Of a stretch of DNA of 23,428 nucleotides, positions 6,958 through 16,497 are shown piece by piece. Where the stretch lies: positions 1 through 23,428 of IMG/VR virus record IMGVR_UViG_3300008120_000745; one strand, given 5' to 3'. Within the stretch, counting starts at the first letter, position 1. The number at the start of each line of letters is the position of its first letter. A program made the translations under genes and the position numbers. Source of the DNA: a virus. The notes under the pieces are model-generated. The model was not told the DNA's origin, did not search any database, and saw nothing but the letters and a program-made list of their open reading frames with translations.

Positions 6958-7671
6958 ATGAAAGAAAATAACGTAATATTAGATCCAATTGAGTCAATTA
7001 TTGACTTAACTTTTAAGCTTGAACAAAAGAAAAAGTTTGCCTATGTGAACATTTCTCGTTCAGCAATCAACCTAATGCTTAACGGTAGCGAAAAAAAGCC
7101 ACCTAAGTATTTTGTAAAATCACTTACAAAGTGTATGAATATACAAGATCCAAATTTTCTTAAGGCTGTTCCAGTAGAGTTTATTAAAGAAATTGAACTA
7201 GGAAAGCTTTCGGAGTTTGGTCTAGAAAAAGATGGAAAATATTATGATGCAGGAATGTTTGAATACTTCTTTGCAAATAAAAAAGAAACCGTAGACATAT
7301 TCATTAATCACTATATTAGGGAGTCAAAAAATGTCGTTTTATCTTTTCACGATAAGAAAACTGTTCAAAAAGTTTTTGGACAAAATCAGTATGTAGTTTC
7401 TGTTCCATATAATAATTATTACGATAAACTTGATTCCATAATTGCTCAAATATCTGAGTTCGAAGGCGGAGTAGACAGCTGTATATTAGACTGTCCAATG
7501 TTAGCTACGGCTATAGCTCCTAAGCTATGGGAAAATCTAGATATGTCTATATTGGATTTTGGAAAAATTATAAGTTCAATTAGATTCTACTCTCTGCAAA
7601 ATTCAGAGAGAGAAAAGTCAGAGTCCGACAACAAAAAGAAGTTCTACAAAAAGCGCAATGAAAAAAAATGA
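6958..7671 (+). CDS. Hypothetical protein of the replication region
   Basis: 237 residues from the ATG at 6958, one base after the glycosyltransferase TGA; a TTG at 6946 would extend it by four residues. I do not recognise the family. The N-terminal half is Lys-rich and helical. The middle has a strand-rich segment (KNVVLSFHDKKTVQKVFG, YVVSVPYNNYY), and a GGVDSCILDCP motif at about residues 175-185 could be a turn leading into an acidic strand. The C-terminus is a Lys/Glu/Ser tail ending KKRNEKK. It overlaps the endonuclease gene by 14 bases and sits two genes ahead of the helicase, so a replication-accessory role is plausible but unproven. Confidence 0.6.
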   Translation: MKENNVILDPIESIIDLTFKLEQKKKFAYVNISRSAINLMLNGSEKKPPKYFVKSLTKCMNIQDPNFLKAVPVEFIKEIELGKLSEFGLEKDGKYYDAGMFEYFFANKKETVDIFINHYIRESKNVVLSFHDKKTVQKVFGQNQYVVSVPYNNYYDKLDSIIAQISEFEGGVDSCILDCPMLATAIAPKLWENLDMSILDFGKIISSIRFYSLQNSEREKSESDNKKKFYKKRNEKK

Positions 7672-8311
7672 TTGGGATGAAGAAAAAGATAACACCGAAT
7701 ACATGGTTGATCTTTTGTTTGATACCTCTCTCAGTCTAAATGAAATAGCCAAAGAAGTAGGTTGGCCTCTAGCCAAAGTTAATCAAAAAATTAATCAGAT
7801 AGGTTTATCTTGGTTAAAAAACTCTAGAAAAAAAATGTCTAGGGGTCAAACTTCTTTGACTGCTATTATGCAGAAACTTCTTCCTGGAGAAAAAATAGTT
7901 AATGAATTTGTCCTTGAAGACAAGTTGAGACTTGATGTTTATTGTCCGTCTTATAAAGTCGGTGCAGAATACCACGGTAGACAACACTTTTATTACACTG
8001 GACAGTTCTTTGAATCTAGATATGAATTTGAAGAAGCGCAAAAAAGAGACCAAAAAAAGATAGAGCTATGCAAGCAAATGGGTATAGCTCTTATTATATT
8101 TAGATACAACGACATGCTCACAGAAGAAGCAGTCTATGATAGACTATTAGACGCAATAAGAAGCTCTCCTTATATTAAGGAAGAGAAACAAAAGAATAGT
8201 TATTACTCAAGTAAAGCTTATCTAGACTCTAAAAAGCGTCGTTCTGAACTGAGAAAAAAAGCATACAGAGATCTAAAGCAGCTAAGAAAAAAGAACGATG
8301 GAAAAAGCTGA
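7658..8311 (+). CDS. HTH plus Vsr-like PD-(D/E)XK endonuclease
   Basis: 217 residues. Residues about 14-60 form a helix-turn-helix-like segment (LSLNEIAKEVGWPLAKVNQKINQIGL), which should bind DNA. Residues about 75-155 carry a restriction-endonuclease-like core: LRLDVYCPSYKVGAEYHGRQHF, with the acidic Asp of the strand, Glu, and the GRQHF ending seen in Vsr and related phage nucleases, followed by a RDQKKIELCKQMGIALIIFRYNDM strand-helix pair. The C-terminus is highly basic. It may nick mismatched or branched DNA, or be a homing-type nuclease resident in the replication operon. It overlaps both neighbours by 14 bases, which argues for an operon gene rather than a recent insertion. Confidence 0.75.
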   Translation: MKKNDWDEEKDNTEYMVDLLFDTSLSLNEIAKEVGWPLAKVNQKINQIGLSWLKNSRKKMSRGQTSLTAIMQKLLPGEKIVNEFVLEDKLRLDVYCPSYKVGAEYHGRQHFYYTGQFFESRYEFEEAQKRDQKKIELCKQMGIALIIFRYNDMLTEEAVYDRLLDAIRSSPYIKEEKQKNSYYSSKAYLDSKKRRSELRKKAYRDLKQLRKKNDGKS

Positions 8312-9752
8312 AGAATACCAAGATACACCAATTGAATATCAAGTATTTGCACTGTCTTTAAGACAAGACGGTGCAATAGACTACTTTGCAGAAAATTTAC
8401 CTCAAGAGATTGTTGGTATTAACCATGGCCAAAATGGTATTCATGAATTCTATCTTGCGCTGTTAGCTTATCGTTCTGCTACCCAGCTATCAATAGTTGA
8501 CCCGGTTGGTTTTAGAAACTGGCTTGAGTCAGAAACCGACATAAGAGAAGGTTTAGGTGGCAATGCTGGAGTAGATATCATTATGGATGTTCTCTTCTCG
8601 CTTGAGTTATCAACAGTAGATTCAGTTGTCCAACTTATTAAACACAAGGCTAATAAAAAGAAGCAGATTGATTACCTGCAAGAACTACAGGTAATTCTAA
8701 ATCAAAAAGGTGTTAAGTCAGAAAAAGACTTAGCAAGAATATCTTTAATTACTTCTGAGATTAGAGAGCTTGAAAATCAGCTTAATTATGATCCACTAGA
8801 AAAACTTACAACCGCTATCGACATATCCAACAGAGCAGAGTCGCTGTTGGATATACCAAGTTTTCTTCCTACACAATTTAAGTCTTTAAATAGGGCTATG
8901 GGATACACAAATGACGGAGGCTTTTACAAGGGAGCAGTTCACGCAATTATTGCCCCATCAGGTAAGGGTAAAAGCACATTTGCAAAATGTTTAGCCAATA
9001 ATTGGGTTGAGACTGGGCATACTGTTTTATATGTGAACTTTGAAGAAGCTGTAGGGCACTGGGAGAGAATTCTAATGACACAGGTTATAGGCAGAAATGT
9101 TTATGCCGAGGCAGAAAGTTGGACTCCTAGTGAAAGACATAAGTATTTATCTATGTTTAGGTCTAAACTAGAAGAGTGGGGCAACAGATTAATGGTCAGA
9201 CATGACCCAGAAACTCCTTACTTTGAGGATCTAGAAAGATGGCTTAGAGATATCATCGACTATGCTGAAACCCCTGAGGTAGTCATTATAGACACAATAC
9301 AGTCAATGTTTACAAAAGGCGGTAAAGGTAAACCTAGATGGGGTGAGTTTGAAGAGATGATGGTAAAGCTAGAAAAGCTAGCTAGAGATATGAATTGTGT
9401 CTTGATAATTACCGCTCAAGAAAACTCTAACAGAATGAAAGAGAGAAGAGAAGTTGTACAACAATCTGACACTGGTGGATCCTTGGCCATTCAGCAGAAG
9501 TGTGCAGTAACAATCTTTATAACTGAAAAGAAGCTTATCAGTGGCGATGACGCAGAAGATGAAAATATTATGCAGCTTCAAATACCAAAGAACAGAATCA
9601 CTGGTTCTAGCTTTGTTTACAATCCACCACTTGTAAAGTACGTTGACTCAAGAAAAGCTTACGAAGAATATGAGCCAGTCAACCAAGAAGACTATGATGA
9701 TACTAGTTCTTTACTGGATGATCTATTAGATGATGAGGATTTTGACATATGA
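8298..9752 (+). CDS. DnaB-like replicative helicase
   Basis: 484 residues, close to the size of DnaB. An N-terminal helical domain (about residues 1-170, with repeated blocks of small helices as in the DnaB N-domain and linker) is followed by a RecA-type ATPase. Walker A is APSGKGKST at about residues 219-227, Walker B is VVIIDTIQS at about residue 328, and the downstream LIITAQENSNR resembles the DnaB H3/Arg-finger region. The C-terminus ends in an acidic tail (DDLLDDEDFDI), often used to contact partners. It should form a hexamer that unwinds DNA ahead of the phage polymerase, with the AEP primase and DnaE encoded downstream. Its start overlaps the endonuclease by 14 bases and its stop overlaps the next ATG. 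Confidence 0.9.
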   Translation: MEKAEEYQDTPIEYQVFALSLRQDGAIDYFAENLPQEIVGINHGQNGIHEFYLALLAYRSATQLSIVDPVGFRNWLESETDIREGLGGNAGVDIIMDVLFSLELSTVDSVVQLIKHKANKKKQIDYLQELQVILNQKGVKSEKDLARISLITSEIRELENQLNYDPLEKLTTAIDISNRAESLLDIPSFLPTQFKSLNRAMGYTNDGGFYKGAVHAIIAPSGKGKSTFAKCLANNWVETGHTVLYVNFEEAVGHWERILMTQVIGRNVYAEAESWTPSERHKYLSMFRSKLEEWGNRLMVRHDPETPYFEDLERWLRDIIDYAETPEVVIIDTIQSMFTKGGKGKPRWGEFEEMMVKLEKLARDMNCVLIITAQENSNRMKERREVVQQSDTGGSLAIQQKCAVTIFITEKKLISGDDAEDENIMQLQIPKNRITGSSFVYNPPLVKYVDSRKAYEEYEPVNQEDYDDTSSLLDDLLDDEDFDI

Positions 9753-10531
9753 AAGAATTAAGCGTAGAAGCAATTAAAGATTATCAAACCTGTGCTTTGC
9801 TATACAATTATAGGTACGAAGAAAAAATAGTGGAAACAATTCACTCAAGAGAATTATTTAGTACAAAATTTGAAAACACATTAAAAAGTGTTATTAATTA
9901 TTTTTTCTACAAAAAACAAGGTGGCTTTACGCCTTCATACTCATCTCTATTAAACAGATGGGAAAAGCTTTGGTTTTCAAAAGACACTACAGCTTATGAC
10001 ATTATACATGAACAGCATGAAAGTTTTTATGGCAATACGGCAAGCTTGACCTCCAAGGCTGCTGCTGCTTTGCTAGATTTTTATAATCAATTTGCAGAAG
10101 ATACTGCAATACCCATGGCTATAGATCAACCTTTTTATGTTCCGGTGGGTAACAGTGTTAAAATAAAGTCTCACTTTGATCTAATCCTTTATAAAAATAA
10201 TGAATATTATGTTTACAAATGGGTATTTAACTTTAGGACTTCTCATACGTCTCTTTATCAGATAGACTTTTCTGTTTTAAGTGAAGCGTTTAGACACAAG
10301 TTTCCGCACAAGGCACTTAAAGTGCACTTTGGTTACTACGATATATTGGCTGCTTCTCAAAAGTTTGTAGAGTACGAGGTTAACGAAGAAGATTCTAAAG
10401 CATTAAAGTATTGGTGTAGTACAATAGAAGAAGATGAAAAATATGTTCCCAGAAGAGGGTTAACATCATATTGTAAAAAATGTCCATTTGATAAACCGTG
10501 TTCTAAATGGAAAGATTGGGAAAAAGGCTAA
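9749..10531 (+). CDS. Cas4/RecB-like PD-(D/E)XK nuclease with putative Fe-S cluster
   Basis: 260 residues. The layout is that of the RecB/AddB/Cas4 nuclease family: an early cysteine in a SxxxYxxCxLxYxYRY-type segment (YQTCALLYNYRYEEK, about residues 10-25), a strand with Asp (HFDLILYKNNEYYVYKW) where the catalytic D...(E)xK should lie, and a C-terminal three-cysteine set (CKKCPFDKPC) that with the first Cys can hold a 4Fe-4S cluster. The usual DYKTG motif is degenerate here (VYKWVFN), so the catalytic centre may be weakened. It probably works as an exonuclease or end-processing factor in recombination or replication. It overlaps the helicase stop by 4 bases. A second member, with a canonical DYKTG motif, is at 16647-17451. 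Confidence 0.78.
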   Translation: MKELSVEAIKDYQTCALLYNYRYEEKIVETIHSRELFSTKFENTLKSVINYFFYKKQGGFTPSYSSLLNRWEKLWFSKDTTAYDIIHEQHESFYGNTASLTSKAAAALLDFYNQFAEDTAIPMAIDQPFYVPVGNSVKIKSHFDLILYKNNEYYVYKWVFNFRTSHTSLYQIDFSVLSEAFRHKFPHKALKVHFGYYDILAASQKFVEYEVNEEDSKALKYWCSTIEEDEKYVPRRGLTSYCKKCPFDKPCSKWKDWEKG

Positions 10532-11202
10532 TGACAAAAGACTCAATTTTGGATGAGATCCTAAATAAAGAAAAAGACTCAATTTCTATAGGGGAAGAAA
10601 ATAGTGTTCTTCAACCATTATCAGAAGAGATTGAGATGATATCTGACGATAATATTAAAAGTTTTGTTAAATCAATATTATTAAGAGCAGATTCTTTTTG
10701 GACAATACCATCTAGTTTTTCTGGCAAGTATCATCCAGCTGATGAGCATAACGAAGGTGGCAATGTCCTTCATACTAAAAGAGTGGTTAGAGCTGCTAGT
10801 GTGATAGCTGATTCATATTCTTTGTCAACTGAAGAAAAAGACATCGTCTATGCCGCTTGCCTATTACATGACGCCACTAAGGGAATTAAGGATAAGGATG
10901 AAGATTTTTTTCATTACGATCCAATGCATCCATATACAGTTGGAAGACTAGTGAAACAATGTCAAGAATATGACAAAAAGTATGCAGGGGAGCTGCAATC
11001 TTCTACGCTTTTCTTATCAGAAGAAGTAGTTCAGTCTATTCTAAGATTAGTTAGATGTCACCTTGGTCCTTGGTCCCCAATTCCGGAAACAATACCAGTA
11101 ACTTATCTGGACATGATCGTACACATTTCTGATAACATTGCTTCTAAGCTGCATTATTTGGTTGACGGAAATCATGTAGTAAAAGACAGATGGAAATTTT
11201 AA
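10531..11202 (+). CDS. HD-domain phosphohydrolase
   Basis: 223 residues from the ATG at 10531, which overlaps the previous stop as TAATG; an upstream in-frame ATG at 10507 is less likely. The HD signature is clear: a first His in HTKRVVRAA, the LLHDATKG His-Asp pair, then HPYTVG and a CHLGPW segment with further metal-ligand candidates, and a late Asp in HISDNIAS. These proteins are metal-dependent phosphohydrolases acting on nucleotides, cyclic dinucleotides or RNA ends. In this context a dNTP or nucleotide phosphohydrolase role, or degradation of a host signalling nucleotide, is possible; substrate specificity cannot be told from the motifs. Confidence 0.82.
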   Translation: MTKDSILDEILNKEKDSISIGEENSVLQPLSEEIEMISDDNIKSFVKSILLRADSFWTIPSSFSGKYHPADEHNEGGNVLHTKRVVRAASVIADSYSLSTEEKDIVYAACLLHDATKGIKDKDEDFFHYDPMHPYTVGRLVKQCQEYDKKYAGELQSSTLFLSEEVVQSILRLVRCHLGPWSPIPETIPVTYLDMIVHISDNIASKLHYLVDGNHVVKDRWKF

Positions 11203-11203
11203 G

Positions 11204-11362
11204 TTGGACGACAGAATACCGAAAAGATATTATTTGCTATCTAATATAGATTCTATAATACAAGAATCTGTTTATTATAGATCGTTTTCAGACGATCTTA
11301 AATCGGATAGAATAGTTCTATATGAGTTTGGAGAAGAGTCTGGTAAGGCTCATATAATATGA
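11204..11362 (+). CDS. Small hypothetical protein (TTG start)
   Basis: A 52-residue frame fills the space between the HD hydrolase and the primase. It begins with TTG one base after the HD stop, and its TGA overlaps the primase ATG (ATATGA), as with other junctions in the window. The protein begins MDDRIPKRYYLLSNID and ends FGEESGKAHII. It has no cysteines or membrane segment and no recognised family. The ribosome-binding site is weak, so it would depend on coupling with the upstream gene. Confidence 0.5.
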   Translation: MDDRIPKRYYLLSNIDSIIQESVYYRSFSDDLKSDRIVLYEFGEESGKAHII

Positions 11363-12567
11363 AAATATCAAACGATCCAACAAAGTACACTTATGCGTGG
11401 AGACACGTGGAGCTAGCAAGACACGTACCTTCTCTGAATAGAATAATAAGAGAAAAAGTAGATGGGATACCAATACTTTTAGATGTTGACCACCTAAGTA
11501 AATATGTTAAAAAGCATAACAATATCGGTATATATACATCTATATGGCATTACAACGACCAAGATATAGAAAAGTCTACTAGACTAGGTTCATTGTATTT
11601 TGATATAGATAATGAGGATGTCAATATTTCTTTGTCAGAGTGTAGAACTCTTTATAATTATTTAATAAAATATATACCACAAGAATCTATTGTTGTTTAT
11701 TACACTGGTAAAAAAGGCTTCCATATTGAGTGCGAGGCAATAGCCTTAGGTATAAACCCCTCAAATAGTCTGCATCGTACATTTAGATTTATTGCAGATG
11801 ACCTTTCTAAGCAACTTAATCTTACTTCTTTGGACTTCAGTGTCTACGATCAAAGAAGAATGTGGAGATTACCTGGCTCAAAACACCAAGAGACTGGGCT
11901 ATATAAAACTAAACTACCGACAGAAATTATAAATTCTGATATACAGACTATTATTGAATACTGTTCAACCCCAAAAGATAATACTGTTTCAGATCAAGAG
12001 TTTTCTTACACTGCAAATGAATGGTATAGAGAATACTCTTATAAGATGGAAGAAGAAAAGAATAAACCAAAAGATATTCTTGCATACTTTAATCAATATG
12101 GTTCTAAAAGTAGAATTGATCTTCAAGACTCACAAAAGGTTTTTGACAAAAATAGACTTCTGTCCAACTGCTCAGCTTTTCAAAGAATAGAAAAAGAAGC
12201 TAAAGAAAAAAATCATCTTGACCATGAATCTAGATTATTTCTATGCTCTATTCTGACATATACAGACGATGCTATTTTATATTTAAACCAGATACTAAGT
12301 CACTGTGAAGACTACAATCCCAAAAAGTCTTCAGCTCATATTAATGATTGGATTAAAAGAAGAGAGATTGGCATTGGCGGAAGACCATACACATGTGAGC
12401 GAGCAAATGCTGCGGGTGTTGGCTGCGGTGACTGTTCTTTGGAACATAATAAAAAGTGGGTTAAAATAGGAGAAAAATATGTGGAAACAGATGAAAAAGT
12501 ATCTCCTTCTCCAATAAGATTCGCATATAATGTAGTAAAGAAAGGTGGTGAGAACAAAGATGATTGA
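11359..12567 (+). CDS. Archaeo-eukaryotic-type DNA primase
   Basis: 402 residues. The catalytic domain shows the AEP pattern: YFDIDNED (metal-binding DxD at about residues 77-79), VYYTGKKGFHIECEA (the sGGkGfHi motif with the catalytic His), and VYDQRRMWRLPGSKHQETGLYK, the Arg-rich third motif that closes the nucleotide site. A C-terminal domain has a Cys cluster (CERANAAGVGCGDC), probably a zinc or Fe-S site that follows a helical priming domain. It makes RNA or DNA primers for the DnaE polymerase encoded downstream and works with the DnaB-like helicase upstream. It starts 4 bases before the end of the small gene before it. Confidence 0.87.
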   Translation: MKISNDPTKYTYAWRHVELARHVPSLNRIIREKVDGIPILLDVDHLSKYVKKHNNIGIYTSIWHYNDQDIEKSTRLGSLYFDIDNEDVNISLSECRTLYNYLIKYIPQESIVVYYTGKKGFHIECEAIALGINPSNSLHRTFRFIADDLSKQLNLTSLDFSVYDQRRMWRLPGSKHQETGLYKTKLPTEIINSDIQTIIEYCSTPKDNTVSDQEFSYTANEWYREYSYKMEEEKNKPKDILAYFNQYGSKSRIDLQDSQKVFDKNRLLSNCSAFQRIEKEAKEKNHLDHESRLFLCSILTYTDDAILYLNQILSHCEDYNPKKSSAHINDWIKRREIGIGGRPYTCERANAAGVGCGDCSLEHNKKWVKIGEKYVETDEKVSPSPIRFAYNVVKKGGENKDD

Positions 12568-12763
12568 AGATCCAGATGATGTTATAGGAGTATGTAGTGA
12601 GTGTCACTCAGATCAACCAGACGCATACATGTACAGGAGCCCATTTGCACAAAGTGGTTCAAATGTACCATGTAAATATTGTGGTGGAGTAGTTGTAATA
12701 ACATACAGAGAAACACGAGATGATGCGCTAGATCAAAGCGATAGAAATAGAGGAGTAAATTGA
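12560..12763 (+). CDS. Small zinc-ribbon protein
   Basis: 67 residues from the ATG at 12560, which overlaps the primase stop by 8 bases; GTG codons at 12545 and 12548 would be longer alternatives. Two CxxC pairs (CSEC at about residue 11 and CKYC at about residue 38) form a likely zinc ribbon, and the C-terminus is polar with several Arg and Asp. Such ribbons bind nucleic acid or protein. Its location between primase and polymerase suggests a replication or transcription accessory role. Its stop overlaps the TTG start of dnaE. Confidence 0.65.
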   Translation: MIEDPDDVIGVCSECHSDQPDAYMYRSPFAQSGSNVPCKYCGGVVVITYRETRDDALDQSDRNRGVN

Positions 12764-15700
12764 AAAACTGGACTAACCTACATAACCACACAGTCTACTC
12801 TATGTTAGATGGACACGGTAGGGTTGAAGAGTATTTGTCAAGAGCAAAGGATCTTGGCATGGTGGGCTTGGCAACAACCGACCATGGCAATATCCACTCT
12901 TGGCTTGACTTTTATGAAGCTGGCACTTCAATGGGAGTAAAGCCCATTCTTGGCTCTGAGTTCTATCAAGCTAGAAAAACTAGATTTGACAGAGACGAAG
13001 AAGAAAGAGCTGGCAAAGCAAAGAATGAATGGGAACAAAGAGGCCCATACCACATAACCATTCTCGCAAAAAACAATGTAGGCTATAAAAATATTATAAA
13101 GATTTCTTCTAGGTCATATACCGAAGGTTTTTATGTCAAGCCTAGAATAGATCACGATCTCATTGCCGAACATTCTGAAGGGATTATAGTTCTATCTGGG
13201 TGTTTGAATCGGAGAAGTCGCACAAGCTCTTCTTAGAAATGACTATGACTTTGCGCTTAATGCCGCATTAAAAATGCAGGACATTGTTGGTAAAGAAAAT
13301 TATTTTATTGAAATCCAAAACCATGGTCTATCTGAGCAGATTAGAATAACAAATCAGCTTGTAGAGATAGCAAATAAAATAGGTGCCAGAATAGTTCCAA
13401 CTGGCGACTGTCACTACGTGCACAAAGAAGACGCACACGCTCATGACATTATGTTATGCGTTGCTACAAACAGTAACATCTACACGGAAAATAGATTTTC
13501 TTTTAGTGGAGATAATTTTTATCTTAAGTCTTATGAAGAAATGGCTTCAACTTTTGATGAATCTTGGTTAGCAAATACACTCCATGTATCTGAAATGGTT
13601 GATGTTAATCTAAGTTTTGGCGATCTTTATTTCCCTAATTATCCTATACCAGGTAGTCAAGATGTTGATTCGTATTTAAACGAGTTAGTTTGGTCTGGTT
13701 TAAAAACTAAGTACGGCGAATCATTACCAGAAGATGTTGTGTCAAGAGCTAATCATGAGTTAAGAGTCGTCAAGGAAATGGGATTTCCAGAATACTTTTT
13801 GGTTGTTTCTGATTTAGTTAACTGGGCTAAGGATAATGACATTAGAGTCGGATGGGGTAGAGGATCTGCAGCTGGAAGCATCCTCTCCTATGCCCTAGGA
13901 ATTACTAACTTAGATCCATTAAAGTTTGGCCTTATGTTTGAAAGATTCCTTGTAGAAGGAAGAAAGTCAATGCCTGATATTGACTTAGACTTTGATGATA
14001 GGCATCGTGATAAGGTTATTGATTACGCAAGAAATAAATATGGTCACGACAGAGTTGCGCATATATGCACATTTAATAAGACTGGCGCAAGACAGTCAAT
14101 CAGAGACGCAGCCAGAGCATTGGGTCACGACTTTGCAACTGGGGACAAGGTATCAAAGTTAGTTCCACCTCCTGTTTTAGGTATATCAAAAAACTTAGAT
14201 GAATGCATGCAAGTTTCTGAATTCAGAAAAGAGTATGATTCCAGCGAAGATAGCAAGACAATTATTAATGCAGCGTTTGGCTTAGAGGGTCTAGTAAGAC
14301 AGACTGGAGTTCATGCTGCAGGAGTTGTTATCTCAAGAGGTCCGCTTACAGACTATCTCCCTATCATGCAAAAGGGTTCTGACTCACCAATAGTTACCCA
14401 GTGGGATATGGGTAGAGTTGAACAATGCGGACTGTTAAAGATTGACTTCTTGGGCTTAAGAAACTTGGGTGTAATCGATCATTGTTTGAAGCTGTTACAA
14501 AAAAATAAAGACATAGTTATTGATCTAGATGAGATTCCATTAGATGATAAAAAGACTTTTGATGAACTATGCAAAGGGAATGCAATAGGCGTATTCCAGC
14601 TTGAATCTTCTGGCATGAGACAGTTAATGGTTCAACTACAGCCACAAGATATTAAAGACATCATGGCCCTGATATCCCTTTATAGACCAGGCCCTATGGG
14701 ATCTGGAACAAAAAGCAGATGGATAAAATTCCAAAGCTTAGAAAGAAATTTGTTGAAGGCTGTCTGGCTACTGTAGATATAACAAAAGAGAAAGCTGATA
14801 AAATATTCTCTGACATTGAGTACTTTGGTGGCTATGGCTTTAACAGAGCACACGCAGCAAGTTATGCTATGGTTTCCTATATCACAGCGTACTTAAAGAC
14901 CCATTACGCGGCAGAGTACATGGCTGCACTTCTCACGTCTGTAGCCGGCAACAAAGATAAGTCTGCACTATATTTATCAGACTGTAGAAACCTTGGAATT
15001 AAAGTTGCCCCTCCCTCAATTAATCTTTCAATGCACGACTTTGAAGTAGTTTCTGATACGGAAGTATTATTTGGCCTCTCTGCCATCAATGGCATCGGTC
15101 CTGCCATAGCAGATGCGATTATTGGATGCAGAGATTCTGATAAGCCATATAAATCAATGCATGATTTTATGCGTAGGTGTGACTCTGTAATACTTAAAAA
15201 ATCAACTATAGAACACCTAGCTGCTTCTGGAGCATTTGATGAGTTGGTGACTTTAGATGAGGAGATAGAGTTAAACAGAAGAAGAGAGCTAGAAATTCTA
15301 GAAAGAGAAAAAGCCGAACTTGGGATCTATGTTTCAAAGCATCCGATTGAAGGCGTTTGGGATGCGATTAAACCAAAAATAGACTCTGAAATATTTGATT
15401 TGTCAGACTATTCAGCTGGTTCCAAGGCGAAAGTTGGCGGAGTAATAACTTCTTGTAAAAAAATGATAACTAAAAAAGGTATGAAGATGTTCAAAATGAA
15501 CATTGAAGACCTAACTTCTGGTATAGAAGTTATTATATTTCCTAAAGAAGCCAGACAAATGGAAGATGATTTCTTTTCAGAGGGTGACATTATAATTTTA
15601 AATGGAACCGTCTCCAAAGAGGGTGACGAAGAAGCATCAACTGTTAAGCTAATTTATTCTTCTTGCGAAAAGATAGATAATGCTATTTTAACTGGAACTA

Positions 15701-15900
15701 GACCAATAATACTTAAAGCTAACTCTATGATTTCTAACGAAAGTATACAATCTTTATATGATATAATTAACAATACAAATGGAGCATCGACTGTCTTTCT
15801 TGAAATGACAGATGGTGTTAAGAAGTATAGTTTTAGATTTAATAAAACTACTTCTTTAAAAATAGAAGATAAACTACAATCAATAATCAACCTAGGATAA
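12760..15900 (+). CDS. dnaE: DNA polymerase III alpha subunit (DnaE), frameshifted and missing part of the fingers
   Basis: The phage replicative polymerase, starting at a TTG with AGGAG four bases upstream. Three segments in different frames join into one protein: 12760-about 13210, 13211-about 14712 and about 14710-15900. In order one sees an N-terminal PHP domain (NLHNHTVYSMLDG, TTDHGN), the palm with GRGSAAGS, PDIDLDF and KIDFLGLRNL (the three catalytic Asp positions are kept), GYGFNRAHAASYA, a helix-hairpin-helix (INGIGPAIADAII) and an OB fold. The first break needs a +1 shift at CGG 13210. The second, after RPGPMGSGT, lacks about 65 residues expected in this family, including the YQEQ-type fingers helix. 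As written the gene cannot make a complete polymerase, yet the rest shows no decay, so the deletion is either very recent or an assembly error. Confidence 0.88.
13207..13213 (+). other. +1 shift site in dnaE (AAT CGG A)
   Basis: Frame 0 reads CL-N-R and stops at 13236; the +1 frame is closed until 13207. The shift must therefore fall in about 13208-13233. Skipping the C of the in-frame CGG (13210-13212) gives GGA, Gly, and restores SGCL-N-GEVAQALL, where family members also have a glycine before the E-(L/V)-A helix. Whether this is recoding or an extra base cannot be told from sequence alone. Confidence 0.6.
14701..14721 (+). other. Probable internal deletion junction in dnaE
   Basis: Upstream frame reads RPGPMGSGTK; downstream frame reads NKKQMDKIPKLRKKFVEGC. 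In E. coli DnaE about 83 residues separate RPGP(L/M) from the F(A/V)EG segment, but only about 18 are found here. Both sides share the bases AACAAAA, which could be a microhomology at the junction. The frame change is -1 (equivalently +2), unlike the CGG sites. Confidence 0.6.
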
Positions 15901-15903
15901 GAT

Positions 15904-16266
15904 ATGATAAGTCAAGTAACAATTAATCCAACCCATAAACCTTGCTGGGTATTTTGTTCATCTTGCAACAGATGTCAGGACAAGGGTAGATACAGTAAGT
16001 GTCAAGACTGCAGTGGAAGATATGATCCAAACTTAAAGATACTTCCACATCCAGATGATTTTTGCGACTGCAAAAATGGTGTTCTCAGATGGAGAACCCA
16101 GGAAGGCAGAATAATCATTACTAGATTTAAGTCAAATCCATTTAAGGGTCAAGTGACTTATCAAAAAAAGACAGAAGATGAAAGAGATTGGGATTCTTAC
16201 GTAAGAGACATGAGAGAAAAGCTCAATGACCCTAACTGGAATCCAATTACAATTGTAGAGGATTGA
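15904..16266 (+). CDS. Cysteine-rich zinc-binding protein
   Basis: 120 residues, family not recognised. The N-terminal third holds a dense cysteine set (CWVFCSSCNRC, then CQDC, then CDC at about residues 14-58) that can form two zinc sites, in the manner of DnaJ-type or ribbon modules. The second half is strand-rich and then helical, with no further cysteine. It starts 3 bases after dnaE. A ferredoxin serving the P450 was considered, but the cysteine spacing does not match 2Fe-2S or 4Fe-4S ferredoxins. Confidence 0.6.
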   Translation: MISQVTINPTHKPCWVFCSSCNRCQDKGRYSKCQDCSGRYDPNLKILPHPDDFCDCKNGVLRWRTQEGRIIITRFKSNPFKGQVTYQKKTEDERDWDSYVRDMREKLNDPNWNPITIVED

Positions 16267-16269
16267 TAA

Positions 16270-16497
16270 ATGTTAAGTGAATCAGGAAGAATACAAAAGG
16301 GTTCAGCTACCCTAATAGAATACATGGAGAATGAAAACTCCGTGCCAAATAAATTTTTCTTACAAAGTGGCGTTGTTGGCATGTACGCCTCTCTGGAGGA
16401 ATTAAAAGATCTTTATACCATCCTCCACTACTATATTAACATAGACGATCTGACTAAGTGCAAAATAAAAATTGGAGATGAGTATGTCGACATTTAA
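16270..16497 (+). CDS. Hypothetical protein
   Basis: 75 residues, no recognised family. It is a mixed polar protein with a short hydrophobic strand (FFLQSGVVGMYASLEELKDLYTILHYYI) that looks like a strand-turn-helix. The single cysteine and lack of motif give no function. It begins 3 bases after the Cys-rich gene, and the start of the next gene lies inside its last 14 bases. Confidence 0.5.
   Translation: MLSESGRIQKGSATLIEYMENENSVPNKFFLQSGVVGMYASLEELKDLYTILHYYINIDDLTKCKIKIGDEYVDI

Noticed and set aside
13208-14720. Intein or group I intron in dnaE explaining the split frames
   Set aside because: The first break involves one base only and the second is a loss, not an insertion; no extra intein motifs, homing endonuclease or intron-like sequence is present between the pieces.
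15904-16266. Ferredoxin partner for the cytochrome P450
   Set aside because: Cysteine spacing suggests zinc binding, not a ferredoxin iron-sulphur cluster, and the gene is 10 kb away.
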